DNA from: an uncultured Bacteroidales bacterium
Lineage (GTDB): Bacteria; Bacteroidota; Bacteroidia; Bacteroidales; Paludibacteraceae
DNA: 35,138 nt
Reading direction: 5' to 3'
Assembly (NCBI GenBank): GCA_900316125.1
Contig: ONBO01000034.1
Span: forward strand, 1 to 35,138
Positions 7,672-14,650 of the stretch are shown one piece after another. The first letter of the stretch is position 1. Each line of letters starts with the position of its first letter. The notes under the pieces were generated by a model. The model ran no database searches. It was not told the DNA's origin and saw nothing but the letters and a program-made list of their open reading frames with translations. The position numbers and the translations under genes were made by a program.

Positions 7672-8277
7672 TTATTTCACCTCTTCAAACTCTGCATCAA
7701 CAATATCCTTGAGAGATTTCTTGAACTTCTCCTGAACTTTTGAGAGCTGCTTCTCTGTCTTGTTTATAAGGGCAACCTTAACCCAGTAGCCAATACCTGC
7801 AAAGATAATTCCTATACCAACAATAAGAACAAGAGCCTCTCCGGCTGCGGCTGGGTGAATGAGAGCGTAAACGCCAAAACATGCGGCCAGCACGCCTATA
7901 CAGCATGGAATCCACCAGTAAGAGAAACCAATCTGCTTGAAATCAGAAGAGCTTACAGCCATGCTTATACCCTCCATTATGAGCCAGAACGCAAAGATGA
8001 ATGGCAGTGCAATGGCAAGTGGGGCAGGGTTAAATGCCAGTAGCAGACCTAAGATAACTTGCAGAATACCAGTGAAAAGCAGAACCCCGCTCTGCGGTAC
8101 AAAACTGCGCAGTTTAGACCATGCGCCTATTGATGAACATCCGGCTGCAAAGAATATAAAGCCCATAACCCATGCCAGAGATACAATTGTGGCTAACGGG
8201 TAGGCAATGCAAATCACTCCAAGTGCCACGAGTGCTATACCCGCAAGGCACATCCAAACTTTAGTGCTTGTTTTCAT
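7672..8277 (-). CDS. HdeD/DUF308 family membrane protein
   Basis: This 201-residue protein has about six hydrophobic segments between residues 8 and 165 (for example VWMCLAGIALVALGVICIAYP and LLFTGILQVILGLLLAFNP). The repeated G..L...G......P pattern is typical of HdeD/DUF308 proteins. A charged tail follows (KTEKQLSKVQEKFKKSLKDIVDAEFEEVK) that looks coiled-coil. HdeD is linked to acid resistance in enterobacteria; the role here is unknown. It is followed directly by the DNA methyltransferase. Confidence 0.8.
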   Translation of the reverse strand: MKTSTKVWMCLAGIALVALGVICIAYPLATIVSLAWVMGFIFFAAGCSSIGAWSKLRSFVPQSGVLLFTGILQVILGLLLAFNPAPLAIALPFIFAFWLIMEGISMAVSSSDFKQIGFSYWWIPCCIGVLAACFGVYALIHPAAAGEALVLIVGIGIIFAGIGYWVKVALINKTEKQLSKVQEKFKKSLKDIVDAEFEEVK

Positions 8278-8343
8278 AATAGTAATAATTGTGGTTTTTA
8301 AATTACTGCAATATTACAAAAAAGATCGCAAACATACAAATGT

Positions 8344-8808
8344 TTAGCGTAGAGCGAACTCCATCCCAATCTTCTGAACTTTCATCCCCATGCTGATGTA
8401 AAATGCCATGGCGGAGTCATTGCCTCCCCAGACATTCAGCGTGATATTGTCGCAGCCCAGAGATTTGGCGTAGTCCAGCACATAATCATAAAGCGCCTTG
8501 CCAATGTGCTGCCCACGCTGATTCTCATCCACGCATATATCATCAATGTAAAGGGTCTTGATGTCCTGCAGCAGTCTGTCATTTTTAACCTCTTTCAGCT
8601 GGCAGAATGCGTGACCAGAAACCCGCCCGTTGTCAAAAACAAATATGGGTTTGCTCTCATCTTTTAATATCTCCTCAAGCTGCTCTTCTGAGTACTTGGG
8701 CGTGTTTGACTTGAACAGGTCAGGACGCAGGTCGCTATGAACTTTGTCCGCCTGATACAGCAGTGCTATCAGCCCTGGAATATCTTTAGTTGTTGCTTTT
8801 CTTACCAT
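8344..8808 (-). CDS. GNAT-family N-acetyltransferase
   Basis: This 154-residue single-domain protein has the acetyl-CoA-binding motif A IDDICVDENQRGQHIGKALYDYV (residues about 90-110), followed by the motif B end NVWGGNDSAMAFYISMGM. The substrate is unknown. It lies 5 bases downstream of the nitroreductase gene in the same direction, so the two probably form an operon. Confidence 0.88.
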   Translation of the reverse strand: MVRKATTKDIPGLIALLYQADKVHSDLRPDLFKSNTPKYSEEQLEEILKDESKPIFVFDNGRVSGHAFCQLKEVKNDRLLQDIKTLYIDDICVDENQRGQHIGKALYDYVLDYAKSLGCDNITLNVWGGNDSAMAFYISMGMKVQKIGMEFALR

Positions 8809-8813
8809 AGTTT

Positions 8814-9488
8814 TTATAATTTCTTCCCCGATGCAATCTCAAAGTGGCACTTCACAATGCCTAAATCAATGTGGGTGTACCCAACAATGGAGAACTTGGT
8901 TTTTACTTCCGCAGTCCCGTCAGCGTTCAGTGTAAACTCAAATTTCTGTTGGTTCACGGCTGTTGGAGCCAATAGTGCAGCCTCAACACCTTTTACAAAC
9001 CAGTCTGGTAGCACATCACTACCGGATTTGTTTACCACAACATCTTTTAGTGTCTTTTTCTGCGGATGCAGTTTACCGCCGTCAACGCCGTACCCAAACG
9101 ATATGACGCACTTGAGCTCCTCATCGGGGCCAATGGCGTAAGCGGATTTATTTTTCTTAAACGTAAGCCCAACCCAGCAGGAGTTAAGACCTAAGGCCTG
9201 CATGGTGAGCACAATAAGTTCACCGTAGTAACCGGCTTTCACATCGCCGTCCTTGCCTTTAGGGGCAACCACAGCCAGATAATTATTTACATTTTGGAAC
9301 TTTCCATATTTTGCCAGCCCGGATGCAAATGCTGTGGGTTCATTCAGAATCATCTGAATATGAACCCCGCCCTCACGGTTGGCGCTGTCAATGGCGGCCT
9401 GAATCTTTGCCGCTGTTTCCGCCTCTACTGCCTTTACCAGATACTGCCTTACAGAGTGTCTTGCGGATATTGCTTCTTGTAGTGTCAT
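8814..9488 (-). CDS. Nitroreductase-family flavoprotein
   Basis: I place the start at the ATG at 9486-9488, giving 224 residues, because the nitroreductase fold begins there (MTLQEAISARHSVRQYL) and a good promoter lies just upstream. A longer frame is open to 9593 but adds unconserved residues. The ARHSVRQY FMN-binding start, the GYYGELIVLTMQALGLNSCWVGL core and the C-terminal APTAVNQQKFEF block support an FMN-dependent NAD(P)H oxidoreductase. The GNAT gene follows. Confidence 0.87.
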   Translation of the reverse strand: MTLQEAISARHSVRQYLVKAVEAETAAKIQAAIDSANREGGVHIQMILNEPTAFASGLAKYGKFQNVNNYLAVVAPKGKDGDVKAGYYGELIVLTMQALGLNSCWVGLTFKKNKSAYAIGPDEELKCVISFGYGVDGGKLHPQKKTLKDVVVNKSGSDVLPDWFVKGVEAALLAPTAVNQQKFEFTLNADGTAEVKTKFSIVGYTHIDLGIVKCHFEIASGKKL

Positions 9489-9521
9489 TGCTGAGATGTT
9501 TGTTTTCTTGTAATAAATTGT

Positions 9522-9552
9522 TTGCAAGTTTACGTAAAAATTGGCAAATTTG
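9522..9552 (+). promoter_or_regulatory. Promoter for the 9574 gene (rightward)
   Basis: TTG at 9522-9524, a 20-base spacer, then CAAATTTG at 9545-9552, one mismatch from TAnnTTTG. It shares the same 30 bases with the leftward nitroreductase promoter. Confidence 0.45.
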
Positions 9553-9555
9553 CAA
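9525..9555 (-). promoter_or_regulatory. Promoter for the nitroreductase-GNAT genes (leftward)
   Basis: Minus strand: TTG (9553-9555), a 20-base spacer, then TAAACTTG (9525-9532), one mismatch from TAnnTTTG. It is interlocked with the rightward promoter: each -33 box abuts the other's -7 box. Confidence 0.5.
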
Positions 9556-9573
9556 TCCAAAACAATCAATATC

Positions 9574-10194
9574 ATGTATTTTTCAAAACACAATGAGAAT
9601 GTGACATTCTCCTATACATACGGGAGTGCGCTTGAGGTTGAGGCAAAAGGAAGTGTCTGCAAGGAGGACACAGATGTGGAGCCATACCCAAACAAAAACT
9701 GGAGCAAAGAGCATTACAGAATAGAACTCACAGAGGGTATAACTGAGGTGGGGGCTGGTTTTCTTGATGTGTTTGTAAATATGGAGGAGCTTATCATCCA
9801 CCGCAGTGTAAAGAACATAGAGGTTACGCCACAGCTGAAAAAAATATTGAAAAACGTAACCATAAGAGGCTGGCGGAAAACATACGCGGAAAAATTTGCT
9901 GGGCAGTACGGCCTTAAGTTCCTGCAGGCTGACATTATGGTTGGCTGGCACCGCACAGATTACTCAAATACAAAACTAACAATCAGATTTAAAAATGATG
10001 GCACGCCGTATTTGGAGTATGACGAATACACATCAGGCATATCGGCGGGAAACTGTGGAGGCGGGACATATACAAGAGATATAGAGCCTGATTTTTACAA
10101 GTCAGAGACTCTTGAAAGTTTTGCCAATAGACTCCCTGGCTACCGCGATGTCATTCTTAAGAACAAAGATTTGGCGCACCTTTTCAAAGCGTAA
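9574..10194 (+). CDS. Unknown protein with a short leucine-rich-repeat-like stretch
   Basis: The ATG at 9574 gives 206 residues starting MYFSKHNENVTFSYTYGSALEVEAKGS. I do not recognise the family. There is no signal peptide or membrane segment. The middle (ITEVGAGFLDVFVNMEELIIHRSVKNIEVTPQL) has the spacing of one or two BspA-type leucine-rich repeats. The second half holds the odd segment TSGISAGNCGGGTYTRDI. A TTG at 9541 would lengthen it by 11 codons but would include the promoter. Its stop is followed within 10 bases by a run of nine C and the 69-bp repeat. Confidence 0.7.
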   Translation: MYFSKHNENVTFSYTYGSALEVEAKGSVCKEDTDVEPYPNKNWSKEHYRIELTEGITEVGAGFLDVFVNMEELIIHRSVKNIEVTPQLKKILKNVTIRGWRKTYAEKFAGQYGLKFLQADIMVGWHRTDYSNTKLTIRFKNDGTPYLEYDEYTSGISAGNCGGGTYTRDIEPDFYKSETLESFANRLPGYRDVILKNKDLAHLFKA

Positions 10195-10207
10195 CTGAAT
10201 GGCCCCC

Positions 10208-10276
10208 CCCCAATGACCTAATAAAAGATTTAGGAATAACAGAGGTTCACGGGCACAGAAAATAGTGGCGCTCGTG
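10208..10276 (+). repeat. 69-bp direct repeat, copy 1
   Basis: It runs from CCCCAATGACC to CTCGTG and matches 14424-14492 at 63 of 69 positions in the same orientation. One reading frame gives PNDLIKDLGITEVHGHRK followed by TAG (10263-10265). The three differences before the stop are all synonymous third positions. Here the repeat continues into a partial GGGCAC/GTGCCC hairpin and A9. It occupies the whole gap between the 9574 gene and the flavodoxin gene. Confidence 0.85.
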
Positions 10277-10283
10277 CCCTCTG

Positions 10284-10790
10284 CTAAAAAAAAATTAAAG
10301 CCTTTTGTTTTGTGGCGTCAGTTTTCTGCTCGTCATTTTTAGCAGTAACCACACCAACGTTTTCCACTCCCCAGTAACCGCAGATGTCATTAAACTCAGC
10401 GATGGCACCACCGTAAACGCCAGGAGAGTAAGAAGAGCAGAGCATAGCCATCTTGCGCACACGCTTAGGGCTGTTAACGCAGTACATACGCTGTATCGGA
10501 GCCTGAATCTGAGCGTTAAGAGTAAAGTAATATATCGGCGATGCCAGAACGAGTGCCTCGGCTTCTGCCATAAGAGGGTAGAGTTCCTGCATGTCATCTT
10601 TCTGCACGCACGCACCGTTGCCCTTGCCGTGGCAGTATTCACAAGCCAGACAGCCGGCAATCTTCTTTTTGCTTACGTTTACAAGTGTCACGTCATGACC
10701 AGCTGCCTCAGCAGCATTTTTGAACTCATCCGCCATCCATGCGGTGTTGCCGTTCGCACGTGGCGAACTTTGAAGAATTAGAACTTTCAT
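10284..10790 (-). CDS. Flavodoxin-like NAD(P)H-dependent oxidoreductase, unusual C-terminus
   Basis: This 168-residue protein begins MKVLILQSSPRANGNTAWMADEF, a flavodoxin-fold phosphate loop. It also has the CLACEYCHGKGNGACVQKDDM cysteine-rich segment and the ASPIYYFTLNAQIQAPIQRMY block, typical of multimeric flavodoxins of the WrbA/iron-sulfur flavoprotein type. The ending ATKQKALIFF, encoded over a T9 run, is abrupt; relatives usually carry a further helix. The end abuts the 69-bp repeat, so the gene may have lost its tail there. A -7 box is at 10818-10825. Confidence 0.83.
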   Translation of the reverse strand: MKVLILQSSPRANGNTAWMADEFKNAAEAAGHDVTLVNVSKKKIAGCLACEYCHGKGNGACVQKDDMQELYPLMAEAEALVLASPIYYFTLNAQIQAPIQRMYCVNSPKRVRKMAMLCSSYSPGVYGGAIAEFNDICGYWGVENVGVVTAKNDEQKTDATKQKALIFF

Positions 10791-10817
10791 AGTATTATTT
10801 TTATGGTGTTACAGTTA

Positions 10818-10825
10818 CAAATATA
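10818..10825 (-). promoter_or_regulatory. -7 box for the flavodoxin-like gene
   Basis: TATATTTG on the minus strand, 27 bases before the ATG. The nearest TTG is 17 bases upstream, slightly short. Confidence 0.4.
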
Positions 10826-10831
10826 CACAAA

Positions 10832-11617
10832 TTATCCCAGTACAACATCAAGAACCATCATAAGTGTAAAACCCAAAGCAAACCCAATGGTGCTTAGATT
10901 GGAATGTACGCCATTGGAGGCCTCGGGTATGAGTTCCTCAATCACAACATATAGCATAGCCCCTGCTGCAAAAGCAAGCATATATGGCAGCGCAGGCGTT
11001 ATGGCAGAGGCCAGTAAAATTACTAATGCGGCTCCCACAGGTTCAACCGCACCACTTAGTGAGCCAATCAGAAAAGAGCGCCATTTTGAATTTCCTGATG
11101 CACGCATCGGCATGGAGATAATAGCTCCTTCAGGGATATTCTGAATTGCTATGCCCACAGACATAGCCAAGGCTCCTGTAATTGATATGTGGGCTGCACC
11201 GTTTTCGGTACCTGCCAAAACCACGCCCACAGCCATACCCTCAGGCAGGTTATGAATAGTTACTGCCAGAGCAAGCATCGCCGTGCGTGAAATTTTAGAC
11301 TTGGGACCTTCAGGCGTATCAGAGTTAAGGTGCAAGTGCGGAGTAATCTCATCAATGAGTAGCAGGAATCCCATACCAAGAAGCAGGCCAATAGAGGCGG
11401 GCAGCACAGCCCATGCGCCCCTGTCCTCAACCATCTCAATAGACGGAATAAGCAGAGACCACACTGATGCCGCCACCATTACTCCCGATGCAAAACCCAG
11501 TAGCGCCTTCTGAAGCCTTTCTGACATTTGCTCCTTCATGAAGAATACAAACGCAGAGCCCAGCATGGTGCCAAACAGCGGGATTAAAAGCCCTATGGTT
11601 AGAATTGATGCAGACAT
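10832..11617 (-). CDS. ZIP-family divalent metal transporter
   Basis: This 261-residue protein has about eight membrane segments. The two metal-site motifs of the family are plain: HNLPEG (residues 122-127) and QNIPEG (159-164). A short His-containing loop (ITPHLHLNSDTPEG) lies between them and the N-terminal segments. The layout is that of ZupT/GufA-type importers of zinc, iron and related ions across the inner membrane. It lies 33 bases downstream of the CMD-cupin lipoprotein gene and may be co-transcribed with it. Confidence 0.9.
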   Translation of the reverse strand: MSASILTIGLLIPLFGTMLGSAFVFFMKEQMSERLQKALLGFASGVMVAASVWSLLIPSIEMVEDRGAWAVLPASIGLLLGMGFLLLIDEITPHLHLNSDTPEGPKSKISRTAMLALAVTIHNLPEGMAVGVVLAGTENGAAHISITGALAMSVGIAIQNIPEGAIISMPMRASGNSKWRSFLIGSLSGAVEPVGAALVILLASAITPALPYMLAFAAGAMLYVVIEELIPEASNGVHSNLSTIGFALGFTLMMVLDVVLG

Positions 11618-11650
11618 TGCCGTAATGTATTATTTAATCTCTTGGTGATT

Positions 11651-12805
11651 TCAAGGTAGCAGGTCGTACACATCGGCGGAGACGGGCTCAAGCCACTCAT
11701 TGGTGGAGTTTGGTTGAACATTCTTGTGGTATGTGAGGTGCTGCATCCAGCTGCCTTTGGCTGCGCCGTGCCAATGCTTCACACCTTCAGGAATTTCAAT
11801 GATGGTCCCCTCCTTGAGCGGCACTGCGGGTTTGCCCCATTCCTGGTACCAGCCGCGGCCATATACGCATATAAGCACTTGAACCGCTCCATGGTGTACA
11901 TGCCAGAAGTTTCTACATCCTGGTTCAAATGTTACGTTTGCCACACCAGCCTCCATAGGTGCAAGATAACTGTTGCCTGTGAAGTATTGCGCATAGGCGG
12001 TATTAGGAGCACCTTTAGGCCAACAGGATTTCAGATCCACAGCGTTATTTGATTTCAACCCAATTTCATCAGTGACGCCTAAAACGCTGCTTATAACCTT
12101 ACTTGCACGCTGAGCCTCTTTTCTGCATGATTTGCTGTTAAGCGCCACAGGTATTGCAAGAAGCTGCTCATCTGTAAGCCCCATGTTTCTGGCTCCGTTT
12201 ACGTGAGCTTTGAGCTGAGGCTCCACACCTTCAAGTCCGGACAGCGCACTTACAGTTACCAGTTCCCTATCGGCGTAGGTAAGATTATTGCGAGCGAATA
12301 TATCACCAAAAAGATGTGCTTTAAGGTAATAGTCTGTGGCGGGGCAGAAGTCATAATTAAGAGGTTGTCCTGTGAGCATTGTCTGCACACTGGTGCCTTG
12401 AGTTAATGCGTCATAGTCGTTGGGTAGTGGTGATGCTTCCATTCCGTCATTAACTGCAATGCCTGATTCAGCTCTCTTTTTTATTACACTTTGCAGTGTC
12501 CCAAGTGCGTTTAAGGAGCGTGGGAATCCAGTGTAGGCGTAGAGTTGTGAAAGAGCCTCTTTTATCTGGCTTACTGTGAGCCCTGCGTCAAGACCCTCAT
12601 TGATTGAGCGAGCGAGCTGCTCTTGGTCCCCCTTTGCTTCAAAACAGGCGATGCTTGCCATACAGGCAGCCTGCTCTTTATTAAAAGTAAGTGATTTCAT
12701 CTCTTGCATTGAACTCTCATTTCTCACTGTGCCTTTGGTGCACCCTGTTCCAAATAGGGTGAATACCAATGTGGTGCATACAATAATTAGTTTGCCACTG
12801 TCCAT
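11651..12805 (-). CDS. Exported CMD-CMD-cupin fusion protein
   Basis: The ATG at 12803-12805 gives 384 residues. The N terminus MDSGKLIIVCTTLVFTLFGTGCTKG is a signal peptide with a probable lipoprotein cysteine. Two carboxymuconolactone-decarboxylase-like repeats follow (about residues 35-115 and 150-235), neither with the CxxC of AhpD. A cupin sits at the C terminus (about 280-365) with metal-type histidines in FWHVHHGAVQVL and KHWHGAAKGS. CMD and cupin genes are often separate neighbours; here they are fused and exported. A substrate-modifying enzyme of the quinone/lactone type is plausible but unproven. It overlaps the small winged-helix gene upstream by 19 bases. Confidence 0.82.
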   Translation of the reverse strand: MDSGKLIIVCTTLVFTLFGTGCTKGTVRNESSMQEMKSLTFNKEQAACMASIACFEAKGDQEQLARSINEGLDAGLTVSQIKEALSQLYAYTGFPRSLNALGTLQSVIKKRAESGIAVNDGMEASPLPNDYDALTQGTSVQTMLTGQPLNYDFCPATDYYLKAHLFGDIFARNNLTYADRELVTVSALSGLEGVEPQLKAHVNGARNMGLTDEQLLAIPVALNSKSCRKEAQRASKVISSVLGVTDEIGLKSNNAVDLKSCWPKGAPNTAYAQYFTGNSYLAPMEAGVANVTFEPGCRNFWHVHHGAVQVLICVYGRGWYQEWGKPAVPLKEGTIIEIPEGVKHWHGAAKGSWMQHLTYHKNVQPNSTNEWLEPVSADVYDLLP

Positions 12806-12960
12806 TTGCAACGAATTGGTGAAATAATTGCACCCTCTTTTTTCAATTCTGCAAAAGCTTTGTCAACCTCTTTGCGGTCTGCATTTAGCGTTTTTGCAAC
12901 ATCTCCGGCGGAGATTGGCTTGCCAGCAGCGCGCATGGCGTTTAATACTTGTTCTTTCAT
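12787..12960 (-). CDS. Small winged-helix (HTH) regulator, 57 residues
   Basis: This short minus-strand gene begins MKEQVLNAMRAAGKPISAG and continues DVAKTLNADRKEVDKAFAEL, ending with KKEGAIISPIRCKWTVAN. It has the pattern of a minimal winged helix: helix, helix, recognition helix KEVDKAFAELKKEG, then a wing strand. It has a full promoter at 13004-13034 and overlaps the CMD-cupin gene by 19 bases in another frame, so it is the first gene of that operon. It may regulate the operon; that is inference. Confidence 0.75.
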   Translation of the reverse strand: MKEQVLNAMRAAGKPISAGDVAKTLNADRKEVDKAFAELKKEGAIISPIRCKWTVAN

Positions 12961-13003
12961 GTTTTTGTAATTATAATTTTTATTGTTTTGTGAAAAATCA
13001 TGT

Positions 13004-13034
13004 CAAAGATAAAATTTTTTTTGCAATTTTGCAA
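13004..13034 (-). promoter_or_regulatory. Promoter of the winged-helix/CMD-cupin operon
   Basis: Minus strand: TTG at 13032-13034, a 20-base spacer, then TATCTTTG at 13004-13011, an exact match to both consensus boxes. The short inverted pair TTGCAA.TTTTGCAAAA covers the -33 side. Confidence 0.7.
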
Positions 13035-13055
13035 AACGTAATTGTTGATGATTGT

Positions 13056-13730
13056 ATGGATACAAAACATATTCTTGATTTTATTGGAAGGCTCAATGAG
13101 AATAACAACCGTGAGTGGTTCATGGCAAATAAGGCGGAGTATGACGCCATAAAAAAGGAGACAGATCAGTTTGTGCGCGAGTGGACGGCAGCCATGACCG
13201 ATATAGACCCTGATACGGCAGTGCTCCAGCCTAAAGAGTGTCTTTTTAGAATATACCGCGATGTGCGCTTCTCTTCTGATAAACGTCCGTACAAAGATCA
13301 TATAGGAATAATACTGGCACCTCATGGAGGCCGTAAGTCACATTACGGGTGCTATTATCTTCATTTGCAGCCAGGGGAATCTATGTTTGCCGCAGGGATG
13401 TGGAATCCTGAACCCGAACTGGTAAAGGCGCTCCGACGTGACATGTATGATAACTACGATGAACTTGAAGAGATCTTTAGCCGTGATTATGTCAAGAGGT
13501 ATTTCACATCGTTTGATGAGTGGGGCTTGATGAAAAAAGTGCCGGCTCCATATACGTCAGATTTTCCACATAAAGACTGGATAGCCCGTAAAATGTTTAC
13601 AATAAGCACTCCAATACCAGATAAGATTCTGTTCTCATCAAGATTCCTTGAACACCTGCTTGATATTTGCCGTGCTGCGGCTCCAATAAACAAATTCTTG
13701 AATTACACCCTTGAATCTATGTACTGTTGA
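13056..13730 (+). CDS. DUF2461 / TIGR02453 family protein
   Basis: The ATG at 13056 gives 224 residues starting MDTKHILDFIGRLNENNNREWFMANKAEYD. The L..N N.REWF..NK..Y start, the block PKECLFRIYRDVRFSSDKRPYKDHIG and YYLHLQPGESMFAAGMWNPEPE are the conserved core of this widespread bacterial and fungal family. Its biochemical function is unknown. The frame is open further upstream (to 12828), but the conserved domain begins at this ATG. The stop overlaps the following YgjP-like frame or lies close to its start. Confidence 0.88.
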   Translation: MDTKHILDFIGRLNENNNREWFMANKAEYDAIKKETDQFVREWTAAMTDIDPDTAVLQPKECLFRIYRDVRFSSDKRPYKDHIGIILAPHGGRKSHYGCYYLHLQPGESMFAAGMWNPEPELVKALRRDMYDNYDELEEIFSRDYVKRYFTSFDEWGLMKKVPAPYTSDFPHKDWIARKMFTISTPIPDKILFSSRFLEHLLDICRAAAPINKFLNYTLESMYC

Positions 13731-13734
13731 AGAA

Positions 13735-14292
13735 GTGGCAATAGAGATTACATATAGAAGAACCAGCAGAATGTCAATGCGCATTGTCAAGAACGGCGAT
13801 GTGCATGTTTCTGTGCCAATAGGCTATCCAAAAAAGTTGGTGGATGATTTCATCGCTGAGCACACAGAATGGATTGAAAGCGCCCGTAAGCGTAATGCAG
13901 AGAGGGTTAAAGGCCAGGATGATTTTTTCAGCAAGCTGCCGTTGCAGACCAAGGCTCAGGCGTACGATGCCATAGACAGACTGGATGCCATCATTACGCC
14001 AATGGTGGAGCGCAATGCGGAAATTATGGGCGTGAATCCTACCGTGGTGTACTACAAACGGTTAAAGTCACGATGGGGAGCCTGCAAATATAATGACAAG
14101 TCCATCTGTTTCTCCATCTACCTTCTGCTGCTGCCAGAGTGGTGCATTGAACACGTGGTGGTGCATGAGCTGTGCCACCTTAAAGTTCCAAACCACAGTG
14201 AGCGTTTCTACAAACTTATGGACACATACTTCCCCCGCTGGCGTGAAGCCCGCAAGGAGACACGCAGATTATGTCAGAATAAAATTCAGTAA
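13735..14292 (+). CDS. YgjP-like (M48/DUF45) metallopeptidase
   Basis: HVVVHELCHLKVPNHSERFYKLM carries the zinc-binding HExxH motif (HELCH), the downstream H.ERF and a WG(A)C block (YYKRLKSRWGACKYNDKSICFS). All are hallmarks of the YgjP/DUF45 metallopeptidase family. No ATG lies at a sensible distance. The GTG at 13735 gives 185 residues, follows a GAAGAA stretch and keeps the first beta strand (VAIEITYRRTSRMSMRIVKNGDVHVSVP). A TTG at 13711 would overlap the previous gene by 20 bases. The target is unknown. Confidence 0.85.
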   Translation: MAIEITYRRTSRMSMRIVKNGDVHVSVPIGYPKKLVDDFIAEHTEWIESARKRNAERVKGQDDFFSKLPLQTKAQAYDAIDRLDAIITPMVERNAEIMGVNPTVVYYKRLKSRWGACKYNDKSICFSIYLLLLPEWCIEHVVVHELCHLKVPNHSERFYKLMDTYFPRWREARKETRRLCQNKIQ

Positions 14293-14297
14293 ACAAT

Positions 14298-14492
14298 ATG
14301 ATTAAAGTAAAATATTCAAGAGATATACCGGAGGCGGCACACGCTGGATTTTGACATCGAATGTAGGACCGTTGGCGAATTTCTGTGATAGTCATGCATC
14401 CGTGCCACGATACTACACATTCACCCCAATGACCTAATAAAAGATTTAGGCATAACAGAGGTTCACGGGCACAGGAAGTAGTGCAACTCGTG
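14298..14492 (+). pseudogene. Possible gene remnant ending in the 69-bp repeat
   Basis: After the YgjP stop there is an 18-codon ATG frame (14298-14354, MIKVKYSRDIPEAAHAGF). A different frame then stays open for about 40 codons (..RWILTSNVGPLANFC..), and a third ends in HPNDLIKDLGITEVHGHRK-TAG. No single frame links these parts. Because the final part is shared with 10208-10265 with only synonymous changes, this may be a decayed gene whose last exon-like end was coding. I cannot name the parent gene; the earlier part could be ordinary spacer. Confidence 0.35.
14424..14492 (+). repeat. 69-bp direct repeat, copy 2
   Basis: It matches 10208-10276 at 63 of 69 positions. The three changes in the PNDLIKDLGITEVHGHRK frame are GGA/GGC, AGA/AGG and AAA/AAG, and three more follow the stop. 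The two copies bracket the 4.2-kb block containing the flavodoxin, ZIP, CMD-cupin, DUF2461 and YgjP genes. Confidence 0.85.
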
Positions 14493-14543
14493 TGGTTGAA
14501 TTTGCTATGGATCACGCTTTTGTGTGTACAACAATGCAATAAC

Positions 14544-14573
14544 TTTTGAGATTTGAAATAAAAGCATTAATTT
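14544..14573 (+). promoter_or_regulatory. Promoter of the AlbA_2 regulator gene
   Basis: TTG at 14544-14546, a 19-base spacer, then TAATTTTG at 14566-14573 matching TAnnTTTG. About 70 bases of leader follow before the ATG at 14651. Confidence 0.6.
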
Positions 14574-14650
14574 TGTGAATGTGAATATACTTCTGAAAAA
14601 TGTGTGGGATTTGAAAATGTGATTTTGCAATTGTATTGGATAATGGAGTT

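Noticed and set aside
9541..9573. TTG at 9541 as the start of the unknown protein
   Set aside because: It would place the start codon inside the promoter; the ATG at 9574 fits better.
10203..10211. Run of nine C as a phase-variation switch
   Set aside because: It lies after the stop codon of the 9574 gene, and neither neighbouring frame is restored by changing its length.
14298..14354. 18-codon frame after the YgjP gene as a small protein
   Set aside because: Too short, with no promoter of its own; treated as part of a possible gene remnant.
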